Of a DNA stretch of 64,000 nucleotides, positions 1 through 11,746 are shown piece after piece. The number at the start of each line of letters is the position of its first letter. The first letter of the stretch is position 1. The notes beneath the pieces were generated by a model. The model ran no database searches and was not told where the DNA came from. It worked only from the letters and a program-made list of their open reading frames with translations. The position numbers were made by a program, and so were the translations under genes. Origin of the DNA: Sphaerolaimus hirsutus (lineage: Eukaryota > Nematoda > Chromadorea > Monhysterida > Sphaerolaimidae); NCBI GenBank assembly GCA_964036195.1, contig OZ038456.1:10788001-10852000 (forward strand), given 5' to 3'.

Positions 1-455
1 GAATGCTCTGATCGCCACTGTCCACACCGCCAGTGACCACCGCTTTGCGAACCGTCACTGTTGGCGGTTTCGCGGTAGCCAGACGACTGCCGAGTGGCGT
101 TCGGTTGGCGTTAGACATCTGGCGTATCGAAGCATGCCATTAGACATCTGGACATTGAACGTCCAACGGAACATATTTTGGTGACGTCAATGGAGTAAAC
201 TGAATAAATTGAAATGAAGTGGAATAATACTGAGAAAACTGAATATGTCACCAAAAAATGTTTCACAAACTTCGGCAACCTGAGGCATTGTTAGCTGAGA
301 ATTGTTGCTGCCAGATGAGTTGAAACTTTTGAATGAATAATGCGACGCGGCGTGCAATTTGAACAAAATGATTGGAAATGTTTTCTAACGCGAATTGATG
401 GGAAATGAATTGTTGTGATTAGAAAAAATGCGAAAAGTGTGAAAAATTAATTTGT
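1..455. other. 3' flank of the gypsy element
   Basis: This stretch follows the stop codon of the minus-strand polyprotein and should hold its 3' UTR and possibly the start of its 3' LTR. I could not find a matching copy of it to the right of the ORF, so an LTR cannot be delimited. No other coding signal was seen. Confidence 0.4.
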
Positions 456-3400
456 TCATTTGTGAGACACCCTCCAAGTGTGCCTCTGTGGCACGGTTAT
501 CATGGTTTCATCGTCAGACTTTTTCAAGATCAAATTTGGGCCAGAAATATCGACCACTAAGTATGGACCAGTAAATCTCGGTGCTAATTTATTTATCGAA
601 TTATTTTGAACCATTACTGAGTCTCCAACAGCAATTTTAATGACATTGACTTTGTCAAAATAACGTTTGTACCGTTGTCGATTTTTGTCACTATTTGCTT
701 GTGCTACGCATCGGGCTACTTGTGGATCAATTTTCCGTGCCGCTGCGTAGAACAAGTTCCAATGTGGCAAAAATCCATAAATCAAGTAAAATGGACAACA
801 CCCAGTATTTTTGTTCATACTCATGTTGTGTCTCAATGTAGCCATTGGCAACAAATCGCGGAACAGAAAACCAGGATAGTCGGTCACACATGCCGTCATC
901 ATTGCACGCAATTGGCGATTGGTTCGTTCAACCAATCCATTAGCTTCGGGGTTGCGCGGTAAAACAGGTGAGTGAAAAATGCCAAACTTTTCGCAAAGTG
1001 CACGGATTTCTGAATTACAGAATTCAGTGCCCCTGTCTGTCACCAAAACCCGTGGCGCGCCATACACCAAAACTATATTTTTCAAAAAGGCCTTAGAAAC
1101 TGCAGTAGCGTGTAATGACGACAAACATACAGTGACCGTGTATCTAGTCAAAGCGTCCACTACCACCAGAATTTTTGATTTGGGCTTGAGCGAAAATAAT
1201 TGCAAAGTGTCCACATGAATTACTTCAAAAGGTTGGGAAGGTGTTTGCACATTACCCAATGGTGCCGGGTACAGCCTGTGTGGTTTATATTCCATACAAT
1301 GTGAACACTGTTGGCAGTACTGTAAAATGTCGTTTTTCATTCCCGGCCAGGAAAAATATTGACAAAGCAAGTGGAGCGTGCGCTCTTGACCGCCATGGCT
1401 AGCATAAATACCCATGTGAGCTTGGGATAAACATGCTTGTTGCCATGGTTTCGGCGGCCAAATAGCAAAATGCGAAGGCGAAATTGGAGCTTTACAATAC
1501 AAAATACCATCAATTAGCAACGCATGTGGATACAACTTTGGATCATTTTCCAGAGCTGAAATAATTTGAGATAATTCTGGGTCCGAATGTTGAATTTGGG
1601 CCCAATTAACTGAGTTATCCTCGGGCGGCAAAGCGACAGTATCCACCGCTTTGGAACTTGCAGCCATCCCACGGACAATGTCCGTAGGGACAGATAACTC
1701 GTCACCAAAAGCTGGTTCATCAATCGGGTTGCGTGAAAGGGCGTCCGCGATTTGGTTATGTTTTCCCGACTTATGAATAAAACGAGTCACGTGACTCTGT
1801 AGGTATATAGCCCATCTTTCTAATTTACTGTGCATCGGGCTTTTCAAAATTTGGTGGATCCCAGAATTATCCGTAAACACAGTCAACTTTTGCCCCTCAA
1901 TATAATCTGCCAAGCGCCTAATCGCCCAACAAATACATAAAGCTTCTAATTCAGCTGCCGAAAATTTAGTGTGAGGATGCGTTAAACGTTTTGAAATAAA
2001 TGAAACAGGATGAATTTTACCATCATCCCCTAACTGTGATAAGACTGCACCCAATCCGACTGAACTGGCATCACATTCTAAAATGAACCCCCGATCATCG
2101 TCATAAGTAGGATGACGTAAAACTGGCGGATTTGACACTAAATGTTTCAAAAGATCCCAAGACGTTAGCATCTCGTCTGACCATTCAAAAGGCGTTGAAC
2201 CATGTTTGGGAAATACACCTGATAAAACCGCGTATAATGGTGCCGCCACCGTACTGAAATTCGGAATGAAATGATTATAATATACACATTTACCTAAAAA
2301 ACGGCGCAAATCCTGTTTTGTGTGAACCTTCGGTTGATCGGTCATCGCCGCTACGCGGCTAGGCGCTGGCAAAATTCCAGCAGCCGATATTTGATGACCG
2401 AGATATTTTAACTCAGTCGCCAATAAATTGCATTTGGCTGGTTGCATTTTCAAATTGGCCCATCGTAAACGTTCAAAAAGACGGGTGAGATGAATGAAAT
2501 GCTCTGAGACTGAGTGGCTACAACACAGAATGTCGTCAATGTAAGTTTTACACCATGGTTTGCTGGCGTTATCGTTTAAACCACTAATCATCATATTGAT
2601 CATTCTCTGGAAAGTAGCACCAGCGTTGCAGGTACCGAATGGCATTCGGGTATACCTGAATTGACCGAGACTGCACACAAAAGAAGTACGCTCGCGCGAG
2701 TTCTCGTCGGCCAACTCAATATTGTAATATCCATGGCGTATGTCCACCGCTGAAAAAACGGAGGTTCCTGACAATTCGGCCAATAATTCACCAATGCGGG
2801 GAAGGGGATAACTATCAATTTTAGTTATTAAATTCACCAGTTTAAAATCGACGCAAAAACGGAAATTATCGGTCCCTTTTGGCGCAATCGTAATCGGACT
2901 CGCCCATGGACCGTCTGAGGGTTCAATTATTCCCTCTTTTAGCATGGCGTGTATAGTTTTATGAATGAAATCCCTCTTCCGCACTGGCTCATATCTAACC
3001 GATTGTTTAATTGGCGGATGATGTGGATCGGTGATAATTTCATGTTTTACCAGCGGTGTTTTACCCACATCATATTCGTGGCATGAAAAAACATCATGGA
3101 ATTCAAAAATCAAATTTTTGAATTGTTGAAGCTCCTCTGGCTTCAGCGCAACACGATTTTTATCAGATAAATTATGTAAAATGTATTCAAAACGCTCCTG
3201 CTGTGTTGTTGGCACATGCGCAGGTGTAGAAGGTGGCGAATCATGCTGTGATGTAGGGGGTGTCGGCAACACTAGCGCCTTACCCGCCACAACATGGGCG
3301 GGTGTACACCTCGACATGCCGAACATCGACATTGCTTTATCATCACTGAAAATTTTGTGAAAAAAAGTTCCATTTTTAAAAGAACTCTGAGATGAATATA

Positions 3401-6400
3401 CATCACAAATGGCAATGCGAGCACCACTAGACATTGATATAGGATAATCATGAGAATTGAACAAAGTTAATTGGACTTTTGGACCTTCCGAGACTGAAAT
3501 AGCAGTGTTATACATTGAAATATCATTTTGAACTTCGGAATTACTGTAAACAGCAAATGAATTCTGCCAGGGCAATTTTTGAATATTTGCGGGCCGTTCA
3601 GGCAACGGTACAGTAAGAGTAAGCACGCCCTTAGCAGGAATAAACAACGGTTTCATAGTCATGACATTTTCAGAAACAAGGGCTGAAAATCGTTTCTCGT
3701 TTTCCATGATCGACGCTGCATGCTCGGCGTCTGGAGGCAATTTAGCATCCACTTTTTTGTCAATAACCAAAGGTATTAACCATGTCAACTTAAGAAATGG
3801 CATGATATCAGTTCCAATTAAAATTTCATCTAAGGCCCCCTCGACCATATTCACCAGAAAAGTACTCAAAACTTTCCGGGTGATTTGATCGATAGGGGAT
3901 ACATGTTCAACATGTAAATTAATTTTCTTCAAAGCTCCTACTTTTGATTCCCCGCTGACCATGTGTAAAATTACGTTTGTGTCCTCCATACACTCTTCTA
4001 ACGAAGCACCTAACTGTTTTGATAATTGTTTGAGAAATTGTATGGGTATAATTGAGCGTGTACAACCTGAATCCAGCAAAGCGCGACAAGGAATGTTTTC
4101 CAATTTAACATCTGCAAACACTAAAGGGCCATTAGCTGGCGCTACACGGATACACAACCTCTGATCTTTACCAATGACCGAATATGCGGAAATACCCATA
4201 TTTGAATAACGCGTGACACTAGAATCAGTAGAATCAGTTGACAAAATATTTTCACACATCAAATTATTCGTAATCATTGGTTTCGTCAAACACTTCATGG
4301 AAAAATTGCGCGACTCTGTCTTCATACCCCTCTGAGTATGAGGGAATAAATGTTTGATACGAGGAGAATGTTCCCAAGCAGAAAACCCACCTGGATCCTG
4401 ATCATACATCTGTACTAGCTTGTGGCGGAATTCGGCAGAGTACGAATCGTGTTTGTCTGCCACACCGTCCACCTCGTTGACATCGCTTTCAGTCACGTCG
4501 TGTTCAGTTTGAGGAGCCTCATCCTGTTCCACCTCGGGCTGGTCGGCTGTGGGGCTATTTCGTGCGAAAATGTTCACGGCTGCTTTGGCAGCTACTTTTA
4601 ATGGAAGTGATACATCGTGAGTAGTGGCCGGTCCGAAACGGCGGACCTGCCCATACCCGTCCGATTTTGGTGTCACCGACTGCCGCATAGGTACATTAGT
4701 TGCGGGCAAATCTTGGTTTTCATGCCGCGTGATGCGGCAGTCACGCGCCCGGTGACCAATGTGCCCCGGGCGTGGGCACGGCGGATCTGCCACGCTGTCG
4801 CGCAACATGTTCCGCACTGTAGTGCGCGGTGCGCTGCGCTGTGGCTGTTCCGCACGCCCCACTGCGGATTTTTTGACGCGGTGAAAAAACTCATCTAATT
4901 GTTTGACGATTGAGCTGATAGAAACGTTTTGGCCATGAAATTTTGACTGGAAATTGGCAACAACGTAGCGGTCAAAACGTTGCTCATCCAAGCGAGACCA
5001 TATTTTAAAAGCTATCAAATTATCAACCAACGTTTTATCGCCTTTAACGCCAATTTTCAAGTCAGACGGCATTTTTGACATTAAACGTAAGTAAAAATCC
5101 ACAAAACTTTCGGCGCGCCCCATCGACGCGTTGTCCCACTCCAAATGAGTGTAAACTTTTGTTTGATCGCGATAAAATTCGGACAGCTCACGCAACACCT
5201 GCTCAGAGTTGAGAAGCGCTTCTGGTTCAAAGAAATTTGACACAACGCGATAGGCGTCCCCACCGAATTTCGTGGAAAAAACGTCAGACCAAAAATGTGG
5301 CATCATTTCCACTGCGGGGATCGACAAAGAAGCACTTTTCACAATACGTTTCCATTCACTAAAAGATAACATATCAGTTTTTCCACGAAACATTGGAATC
5401 TTATCCAACACATGTGGGCGGATAAGCATCCACTGTTGCATGAAGTCCGCTGACATGTTTAAGGAAGCGGCCCTTGGCAAATTTGCCAAATGTTTGACTT
5501 GCCAGTCTTCTGACGACTGGCTAACCTGTTTGACAGGCCCCAAATTTTCAACCGGCGCCACCGAATTTGCCGCTGGCAACGCTTCCCCGATAGGCGGGAT
5601 ATCCCGCACAGTTTTGCCCTCTGCGGAACTATTTACCGTTGACAACTTAGTGACAACAGTGGTCAATGCGCGCACTTGCTCGGTCAATTCCGCCAGCCCC
5701 ACCTGCATGGTGGCTAGATCCCCAGTGCCGGGTGGCTCAACTGGCGCTTGCCTAGAATTTGCATGCACCACTCCGTCACTATGGGAAATATTCACCAGGC
5801 GGTATGGGCTCAACGGTGGCATGATCGTGCAAATGTCAATTTCATGCGAAAAATAACGCACAAAGGGCACCGCTGCGCGGGTGACCCGCATCAATTCATC
5901 AACCGCTCGACGCGGCTGACACTGTTCACTCACAAACCGCGATCCGCCATATTGCAGAGAGCGGACATCTTGTGACGAATGTCGCTGCATTTCCCGCCGC
6001 TGCGCCAATGGCGGCGACGCTCTGTTCGGGGCGTCGAAGGCGTCGAAATGTTCGTTGGCCCGGCGCTGCGACTCAACAATTCGCCTCTGCTGCAAAACAT
6101 CATTATTGTGGGCTCGAGAGGCAATCGACCCCCAAGAATTGCCTACATTGTCCACCGTGTACCCCGCGGGATTTCTAGACAGAGACGGAATGGCGCCTGA
6201 GGCCAGCATGTACCGGGTGTTGCTCGAATCGACCAAACTCATGGGTTGGGAACCCGGTTGCGAATATGACTGGGCGGTATGCGCACTTAAATTAGGGTCT
6301 AAAAGACCGTAATTGGGGGGAATTTGACGCCCGCGGGCCAGAGACAGATTCAAGTTCTCAATGTATCGTAAGGGGGCTGACATGGGGGGGTGGTTTGGAA

Positions 6401-6467
6401 CCAAATAAGCGGGGTTTGACCTAGTGTGCCGCCTAGGCGGGCTTGTTCCCACGCGGGATACTGACAT
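456..6467 (-). CDS. Ty3/gypsy-type Gag-Pol polyprotein
   Basis: A single uninterrupted ORF of 2003 aa encodes the replication proteins of an LTR retrotransposon. Gag is N-terminal (about residues 1-600) with a zinc-knuckle-like segment near 560, in which the spacing fits CX2CX4HX4C but the second Cys is Pro. A retroviral-type aspartic protease motif DSG lies near 797. Reverse transcriptase has YIDD near 1309, and RNase H starts with a DASS motif near 1465. Integrase has an HHCC finger near 1680 and the catalytic D (HVD, about 1750), D (TDRG, about 1808) and E (LVERTN, about 1846). A GPY/F-like end lies near 1960, with no chromodomain after it. Domain order PR-RT-RH-IN is that of Ty3/gypsy (Metaviridae), not copia. 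Gag and Pol share one frame without a frameshift. The ORF is complete, so the copy may be recent, but LTRs were not found in the window. Neighbours are other repeats. Confidence 0.93.
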   Translation of the reverse strand: MSVSRVGTSPPRRHTRSNPAYLVPNHPPMSAPLRYIENLNLSLARGRQIPPNYGLLDPNLSAHTAQSYSQPGSQPMSLVDSSNTRYMLASGAIPSLSRNPAGYTVDNVGNSWGSIASRAHNNDVLQQRRIVESQRRANEHFDAFDAPNRASPPLAQRREMQRHSSQDVRSLQYGGSRFVSEQCQPRRAVDELMRVTRAAVPFVRYFSHEIDICTIMPPLSPYRLVNISHSDGVVHANSRQAPVEPPGTGDLATMQVGLAELTEQVRALTTVVTKLSTVNSSAEGKTVRDIPPIGEALPAANSVAPVENLGPVKQVSQSSEDWQVKHLANLPRAASLNMSADFMQQWMLIRPHVLDKIPMFRGKTDMLSFSEWKRIVKSASLSIPAVEMMPHFWSDVFSTKFGGDAYRVVSNFFEPEALLNSEQVLRELSEFYRDQTKVYTHLEWDNASMGRAESFVDFYLRLMSKMPSDLKIGVKGDKTLVDNLIAFKIWSRLDEQRFDRYVVANFQSKFHGQNVSISSIVKQLDEFFHRVKKSAVGRAEQPQRSAPRTTVRNMLRDSVADPPCPRPGHIGHRARDCRITRHENQDLPATNVPMRQSVTPKSDGYGQVRRFGPATTHDVSLPLKVAAKAAVNIFARNSPTADQPEVEQDEAPQTEHDVTESDVNEVDGVADKHDSYSAEFRHKLVQMYDQDPGGFSAWEHSPRIKHLFPHTQRGMKTESRNFSMKCLTKPMITNNLMCENILSTDSTDSSVTRYSNMGISAYSVIGKDQRLCIRVAPANGPLVFADVKLENIPCRALLDSGCTRSIIPIQFLKQLSKQLGASLEECMEDTNVILHMVSGESKVGALKKINLHVEHVSPIDQITRKVLSTFLVNMVEGALDEILIGTDIMPFLKLTWLIPLVIDKKVDAKLPPDAEHAASIMENEKRFSALVSENVMTMKPLFIPAKGVLTLTVPLPERPANIQKLPWQNSFAVYSNSEVQNDISMYNTAISVSEGPKVQLTLFNSHDYPISMSSGARIAICDVYSSQSSFKNGTFFHKIFSDDKAMSMFGMSRCTPAHVVAGKALVLPTPPTSQHDSPPSTPAHVPTTQQERFEYILHNLSDKNRVALKPEELQQFKNLIFEFHDVFSCHEYDVGKTPLVKHEIITDPHHPPIKQSVRYEPVRKRDFIHKTIHAMLKEGIIEPSDGPWASPITIAPKGTDNFRFCVDFKLVNLITKIDSYPLPRIGELLAELSGTSVFSAVDIRHGYYNIELADENSRERTSFVCSLGQFRYTRMPFGTCNAGATFQRMINMMISGLNDNASKPWCKTYIDDILCCSHSVSEHFIHLTRLFERLRWANLKMQPAKCNLLATELKYLGHQISAAGILPAPSRVAAMTDQPKVHTKQDLRRFLGKCVYYNHFIPNFSTVAAPLYAVLSGVFPKHGSTPFEWSDEMLTSWDLLKHLVSNPPVLRHPTYDDDRGFILECDASSVGLGAVLSQLGDDGKIHPVSFISKRLTHPHTKFSAAELEALCICWAIRRLADYIEGQKLTVFTDNSGIHQILKSPMHSKLERWAIYLQSHVTRFIHKSGKHNQIADALSRNPIDEPAFGDELSVPTDIVRGMAASSKAVDTVALPPEDNSVNWAQIQHSDPELSQIISALENDPKLYPHALLIDGILYCKAPISPSHFAIWPPKPWQQACLSQAHMGIYASHGGQERTLHLLCQYFSWPGMKNDILQYCQQCSHCMEYKPHRLYPAPLGNVQTPSQPFEVIHVDTLQLFSLKPKSKILVVVDALTRYTVTVCLSSLHATAVSKAFLKNIVLVYGAPRVLVTDRGTEFCNSEIRALCEKFGIFHSPVLPRNPEANGLVERTNRQLRAMMTACVTDYPGFLFRDLLPMATLRHNMSMNKNTGCCPFYLIYGFLPHWNLFYAAARKIDPQVARCVAQANSDKNRQRYKRYFDKVNVIKIAVGDSVMVQNNSINKLAPRFTGPYLVVDISGPNLILKKSDDETMITVPQRHTWRVSHK

Positions 6468-7990
6468 TACCGACTATTCGCACACGAAACAAATCCGGAC
6501 TCGCCGTCAAACACACCACCCGTTACCTGTGTAGTGACCTACACTTGTACCTCCCTTCCTGGAATTTGATGATTTTGAAAGCCAGGTCGTCCACCATGAA
6601 AAGATGCTCTTTGATGAAGCGCAGTCGAGACGGAGGATTTTGTAGGTTTATTCGGTGGTCGTTGATCGTCGAGTCCCGATTTGTGGACATTATGTTATTT
6701 AAATCAAAGCCCTAAAGGAAGTCAAACCACATCACATCAAAGCGCATATCTAACAGTAGTCAACTGGCGAAATCTCGATAATAGGTGCAGCGGTCTCGGG
6801 TGGCTAGATAATTTGAGGGTTTGAAAAACTTGCCCAAATAGTTGAAAAAACCAAAAAAAAGTAATATACCAATTTCAGAGATACTTTCACTCTAGCCCCT
6901 TGCGGAAAAGAGCGCCCATTCACCAAATCAACTTTCAAGCACACTTCTTGCCCGTAAAGTGATCCCTCGAAAGTCCACTGACGAAATCTTCTACCATCCA
7001 GGACCCCGCCAATCGGTGTAACAACCCCTGCGAACCACAAAAAATTACCATAATAACTCCAATAGAATAACACAGTGAAAACATAGTAGATTTTTGAATT
7101 TTAATTATAACTAAAATACTGCAAAAAATTCGAATACGTGATAAAACATCTAAAAATTTGAACAAAATTTATTATAAAAATACGGTATTTTTAAAATCAC
7201 GAAAAATTGGGTGAACACACCGTCAACAGCAGCCATATTTTTTTGCAATGGAAATAATTACCGTATGAATAAATTGAAACATCCCCCACCCTCGCTGTCT
7301 TTTTCCTAGGTCTAAACCTTATCATAAACAAATAGAAAGAGACACCTGAACATTTTCCCACCGAAATAAACGTCAAAACAGACAGGACTTGGTCACTTTA
7401 CACTTTTTAAAAAGTGAAAAGTGTTCAGCTCGGAGCACGGGAAGCTGCCTGTCGCCCGAGCCATAAAAAAGCTAATAATTCTAAATCACTAAAGTACGAC
7501 ACTTTTTTCAAGTACCCCCCAAAAGTTACCCGCGCAATGTCCTCGAGGGTGAAGTAAATTGAACAGCTTAAGTACTTCTCACAGCCAATAAAATGTATGA
7601 TTTGCATGTTTTTAAAACCAAAAATACAATGCTTTTTTTAAAAAAAGCACCTGCAAAATTTAGCCACAACTGTTCACTCGGGTGGCGTATGACAGATCCG
7701 GGTGAGTATTTGTAGTCTTTGGTATTACATTGAGTATACCTCCACACAACCAGCCAGGTGAAATTCATGAAACAATACAAATCAGGACAGAAACAATATG
7801 GTTACGGGTTCTGCAAGAGCAGATTTCAAAGTTACCTCAGTACACGTGGGTAAAAACACCTACCCCGGGACCCCCAAAATTTTTGAAATGTGTGCTCTAC
7901 GGGTTCAGTGTAAAGATAGCAGTCTGACTAAAAAATTCAACAATTGCGCAATGTTTCCATGAATTCAATCAGTCTAAATTGAAAATGACA
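6468..7990. other. 5' flank of gypsy element; no gene seen
   Basis: This lies upstream of the polyprotein and should contain the 5' UTR and possibly the 5' LTR. I could not define LTR ends or a convincing primer-binding site. Small ORFs here have no recognisable domain. The rest is AT-rich non-coding sequence. Confidence 0.35.
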
Positions 7991-8307
7991 AAACTATATG
8001 TGCCATCACGCTGCTGTGTTTGAGCGAAGCGAATATGCATTTCGCTGTCGCTCAATACCGCAGCGCACTGCAATCGCGATTTGAAAATGTGAAAAAATGC
8101 GCGTGAAATGTATAAATACGCATGAGCTTGGCTCCAGAAACCGTGTGAAAAGCCACTGAAACAAAACAAAAGTCCCCTTGAAAATAACTAGTGTCATGTA
8201 CGAAAGTAACAAAAACTGTCATGTGTCATGCAAATAGTAAATCCAAACTACAACTACTACATGGGTTTTGGTTCCTTTGAGCAAGCTGTTTCAAGAAGCA
8301 GGGGGTT

Positions 8308-9107
8308 TCAAGATGCAGGGGGTTTCAATTGAAACCCCCCTCTAAAAGATACCCTCGACTACAGAAGGGTGGCCTTCAGAGCCGAGGCGGTTTTGTTGCC
8401 TGACGTTCCCTTCTGGGGTAAAATAAATACTGTACATATGTACAAATCTGGCGGTATAGTACTTTTTAAGGGGTGTCAAAAATGACCGCAACATAAAGTT
8501 TGCGGGTTCGACTGTTGAGCGATTTCGCTGCGCTCAATCACACCAACACGAAGGATTTTACTATGTTAATTTTCCATTAATTTTTGTAAGTATAAAGGAT
8601 TATTTTCTGTCCAAAAATTTAACACATTCTGGTCATGCATATGACTTCTAGCAGAGAAAATTTGCATGAGGAAAAATTCCACATGGCATCGTTTTTGCTG
8701 CTGTGTTTTCGCTTCGCTCAAACACAGCAGCACGATGCCATGTGGAATTTTACCATGCCAACGTGCGCATGGTAAAATACCTAATAATTAGCAGGGGTTT
8801 TCAATAAGAAAACCCCCTCTAAAAGATACCTCGACTAAGAAGGGTGGCCTTCAAAGCCGAGGCTTATTTCCAGTGTCGTTCTGGGATATAATAAATTACT
8901 GTACAAATCTGGCTGTGCTGGGGACTTTTGAGGGGTGTCGAAAGCGATCGAAACATAAGCTTTGCGGGTTGAATGTTTCCTCGCAAAGCAGCCCCAAAAT
9001 GCCATTTTTACATTAATTTTTGTAAGGACGGGGATTATTTTCTGGCAAAAAAATGTCACACATTCCGGCCCTGCATATGACTTCTAGCAGAGAAAATTTG
9101 CATGAGG
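8308..9107. repeat. Direct repeat pair of about 450 bp
   Basis: The segment starting at about 8308 is repeated in diverged form from about 8791. Shared landmarks include a CCCCTCTAAAAGATACC box (8336 and 8813), a GGGTGGCCTTCA box, and TGACTTCTAGCAGAGAAAA (8642 and 9077). Each copy ends in a hairpin with a GAGCGAAGCG or CGCTTCGCTC loop stem. The second copy runs into the large palindrome at 9022-9274. Confidence 0.7.
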
Positions 9108-9274
9108 AAAAATTCCACATGGCATCGTGCTGCTGTGTTTGAGCGAAGCGAAAACACAGCAGCAAAAACGATGCCATGTGGAATTTTTCCTCATGCAAAT
9201 TTTCTCTGCTAGAAGTCATATGCAGGGCCGGAATGTGTGAAATTTTTTTGCCAGAAAATAATCCCCATCCTTAC
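9022..9274. mobile_element. Foldback (MITE-like) element
   Basis: Two arms of about 110-125 bp are near-perfect inverted copies. The left outer end GTAAGGACGGGGATTATTTT pairs with AAAATAATCCCCATCCTTAC at the right end. The centre (about 9127-9165) contains a smaller inverted pair around CTGCTGTGTTTGAGCGAAG. There is no ORF. The right edge coincides with the start of the LINE coding remnant, so it probably inserted at, or caused, the 5' break of the LINE. Confidence 0.75.
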
Positions 9275-11746
9275 TACTGAGATCTAGGCCGAAATAGGAG
9301 ACCTTTGCATGAAGGTCGTCTGGGACTGGAGGCATATCGAGAAACCAGAAAGGTGAGTTTAAGGGCAATAAGAGAACAAGAGCGAGAATGTCATGAGGAG
9401 AAGCTGGATCTGATGCTAGAACGGGAATTAAAGTATGGAATAGAAAACACAAATCTCTACTGACTGGCAGATAAGTTTCGGGAGGCGGATGTGAAATACC
9501 CAATGTTGAAAAACGGTGCACACCAATGCAAAGACGACAATGAACAACGACAGGTTCTGACAGAGTTCTGGAATAGGATTCAAGCTCCAAATCCAGCCGC
9601 AAGCACCTACGAAACAGATGCAGGTATGAAGGATGTCATCGATGAGGAATTAGCAACGCTAATGGATAGTGAGATTTCCAAATCGGAAACACTGAACGCC
9701 TGCAGGAGGCTAAAATTGGGGAAATCAGTGGGAACAACAGGGGTCTCACATGAAATGATCAGAATGCCAGGTGCAAAACTACTTCATGTGTTGACAGAGC
9801 AAATGAACAGATGGTTTAACAAGGAGGAGCGTATTCCGGAAACAGCACAGACCTGCAAACTAGTTCTGCTGCACAAAAAGGGGGATAAATCAGACGTCAA
9901 CAACTACAGAACAGTAGGGATACAGTGCAACATCTTGAAACTGTATTGCTCTATACTGAATAACCGTCTGATGACAGCTTTTTAGAGAAACAATGCATTT
10001 GGAGATATGCAGGCAGGTTTCAGAGCGAATCGGAGAACGACAGATAACCATGTGATAATACAAGGGTGTCTGACGGAGACAAACAAACTATCAATGTGCA
10101 GCGTGGATGCAGTGAAAGCCTTTGATAGGGTTGACAGAAACCGACTTTGGACTAAACTAGGAGATTACGGATACGGACCAAAACTACGAGCCGCAATAAG
10201 AAGTACGTATGATGACCAAAAATGCTTCCTCCAATACAACAATGTTCGGACAAAAAACCTAGAATATCCACATGGAGTGAGACAAGGATGTTGTCTAAGT
10301 CCGACGCTTTACGTACTGTATATGGCGGACTTACGAACAAAATTAGAGAAAAGCGGCTTGGGGGCAAAATTGGGAGAGAAAAGAATACCAGCGGGATTTT
10401 TTGTTGATGACGTGATACTCCTAGCAAACACCGACAAGGAACTGCAGAATATCATGGACATTTTCACGGAATGGAGCTATGATTGGGGAGTGGGGATCAG
10501 TGAGAAAAAGAGCATGATTCTGCACTTCAGATGAAAATCAGATCCGACACAGAAATGGAGTCTAGGTATTGGGTCGGATGGAATGAAACAACAAAGCAGA
10601 GAGTGCGATGAGACAACATATCTGGGAATCAAACTGTGCAGTGGAAGGGACCCTTTCAAAGTGCAAAAACAGAGGTATGTGGAGAAAGCTGTGAATGGCA
10701 GGTTTCTGGCAGGGGAAGTTGCGAAGCATAGCAGACAAAGAATTTGGGTGATGAATATGCTATGGGGAACCTATGTGGCAAGCACAGTCATGTATGGCAT
10801 GGAGATAACAGGGGTTTCGAAAACATCATTGCGACAAATGACAAGCGTGCAAATGGGTCTTTACCGCAAATTAGGGGGAATAGGAATTCAGATGTCAAAC
10901 AAGCTTCTGGGGCTAGATTGGGATATACGAACAATGGAATGTTGGTATAAATACTCGGTAATCAGGTTTAACGACTATCTGAAATCAAACAAAGCTTCGG
11001 AAACAACCAAACTGGTAGTGGAAATATGGAGTGGGCAACGAGGACAGGAAACAAATGTCACACTAAGAACCAACTCGCCGGCAGGGCGAGTTTAGTCATC
11101 CAGGGTTGATGTGGGACTAGGAAATATAGCACAAACAGGAAAAACAGAAATACTAAATGCGTGCAAACATTATGGGTGGGAAATTGGACTAAAACAGAAA
11201 GGGGGACGAAGTATCCAACGGGAAAACCAAGTTCTTAAGGGAATTACACCACTTATCCCAGAAACACTGCAATCAGATGAACATGTATGGTTTTCAGGCC
11301 GTCACGGATGGCTCAGTAAAACTCAACAGCTACGTTTCCGGCATAACAGGGTGCGACAATGGAACAATTGTCCGCTGTGTGAATCGCTGGGTTGGTCGTT
11401 TTGGATGACATTGAACCATTATTTGGGCCAGTGCCAACATCCTACGATAATACTCTGGCGCAGATCATGGGTAAGCTCGTTAAGTGAAGACTGTTGTAGC
11501 CGCCTGTGCGGGGGGTCCCCCCCCGGACTGGAGGATACTGACATTGCAGCAATGAACTCACGACACCATGATATCCATAGCACTGAGAGACGCGTTCCTA
11601 GTAGAATCTTTGATGCAGCAGTGTGCCACAAGAAACGTAGTGAGGCGTCAAAGTTCTTAGAAAAACTTGTGGAAATATTAGCAGAGTGGCCAGAACGCTG
11701 TGACGCTTATTCGTACACGAGCGGGACGGCCATTTCTGCACAATGA
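9275..11746 (+). pseudogene. LINE (non-LTR) reverse transcriptase remnant
   Basis: One reading frame runs about 820 codons, interrupted only by stops at about 9457 (TGA), 9985 (TAG), 10534 (TGA) and 11095 (TAG); no frameshift is needed. Recognisable non-LTR reverse transcriptase blocks are HKKGD followed by a YRTVGI block (about 9870-9920), QAGFR (10008), the VDAVKAFDRVD block with its catalytic Asp (about 10100), HGVRQGCCLSPTLY (about 10270) and the catalytic FVDD box (about 10400). Near the C-terminus is a CX2CX12HX4C zinc-knuckle-like pattern (about 11370-11435), usual in LINE ORF2 proteins. No endonuclease domain is visible, so the copy is 5'-truncated, its start lying against the palindrome at 9022-9274. 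The clade was not assigned. Confidence 0.85.

Noticed and set aside
5272..6312. Plus-strand ORFs opposite the gypsy Gag region
   Set aside because: Shadows of the polyprotein frame.
6470..7400. 5' LTR of the gypsy element
   Set aside because: I found no matching copy in 1-455; a shared TGAATAAATTGAAA at 201 and 7246 is too short and its flanks do not match.
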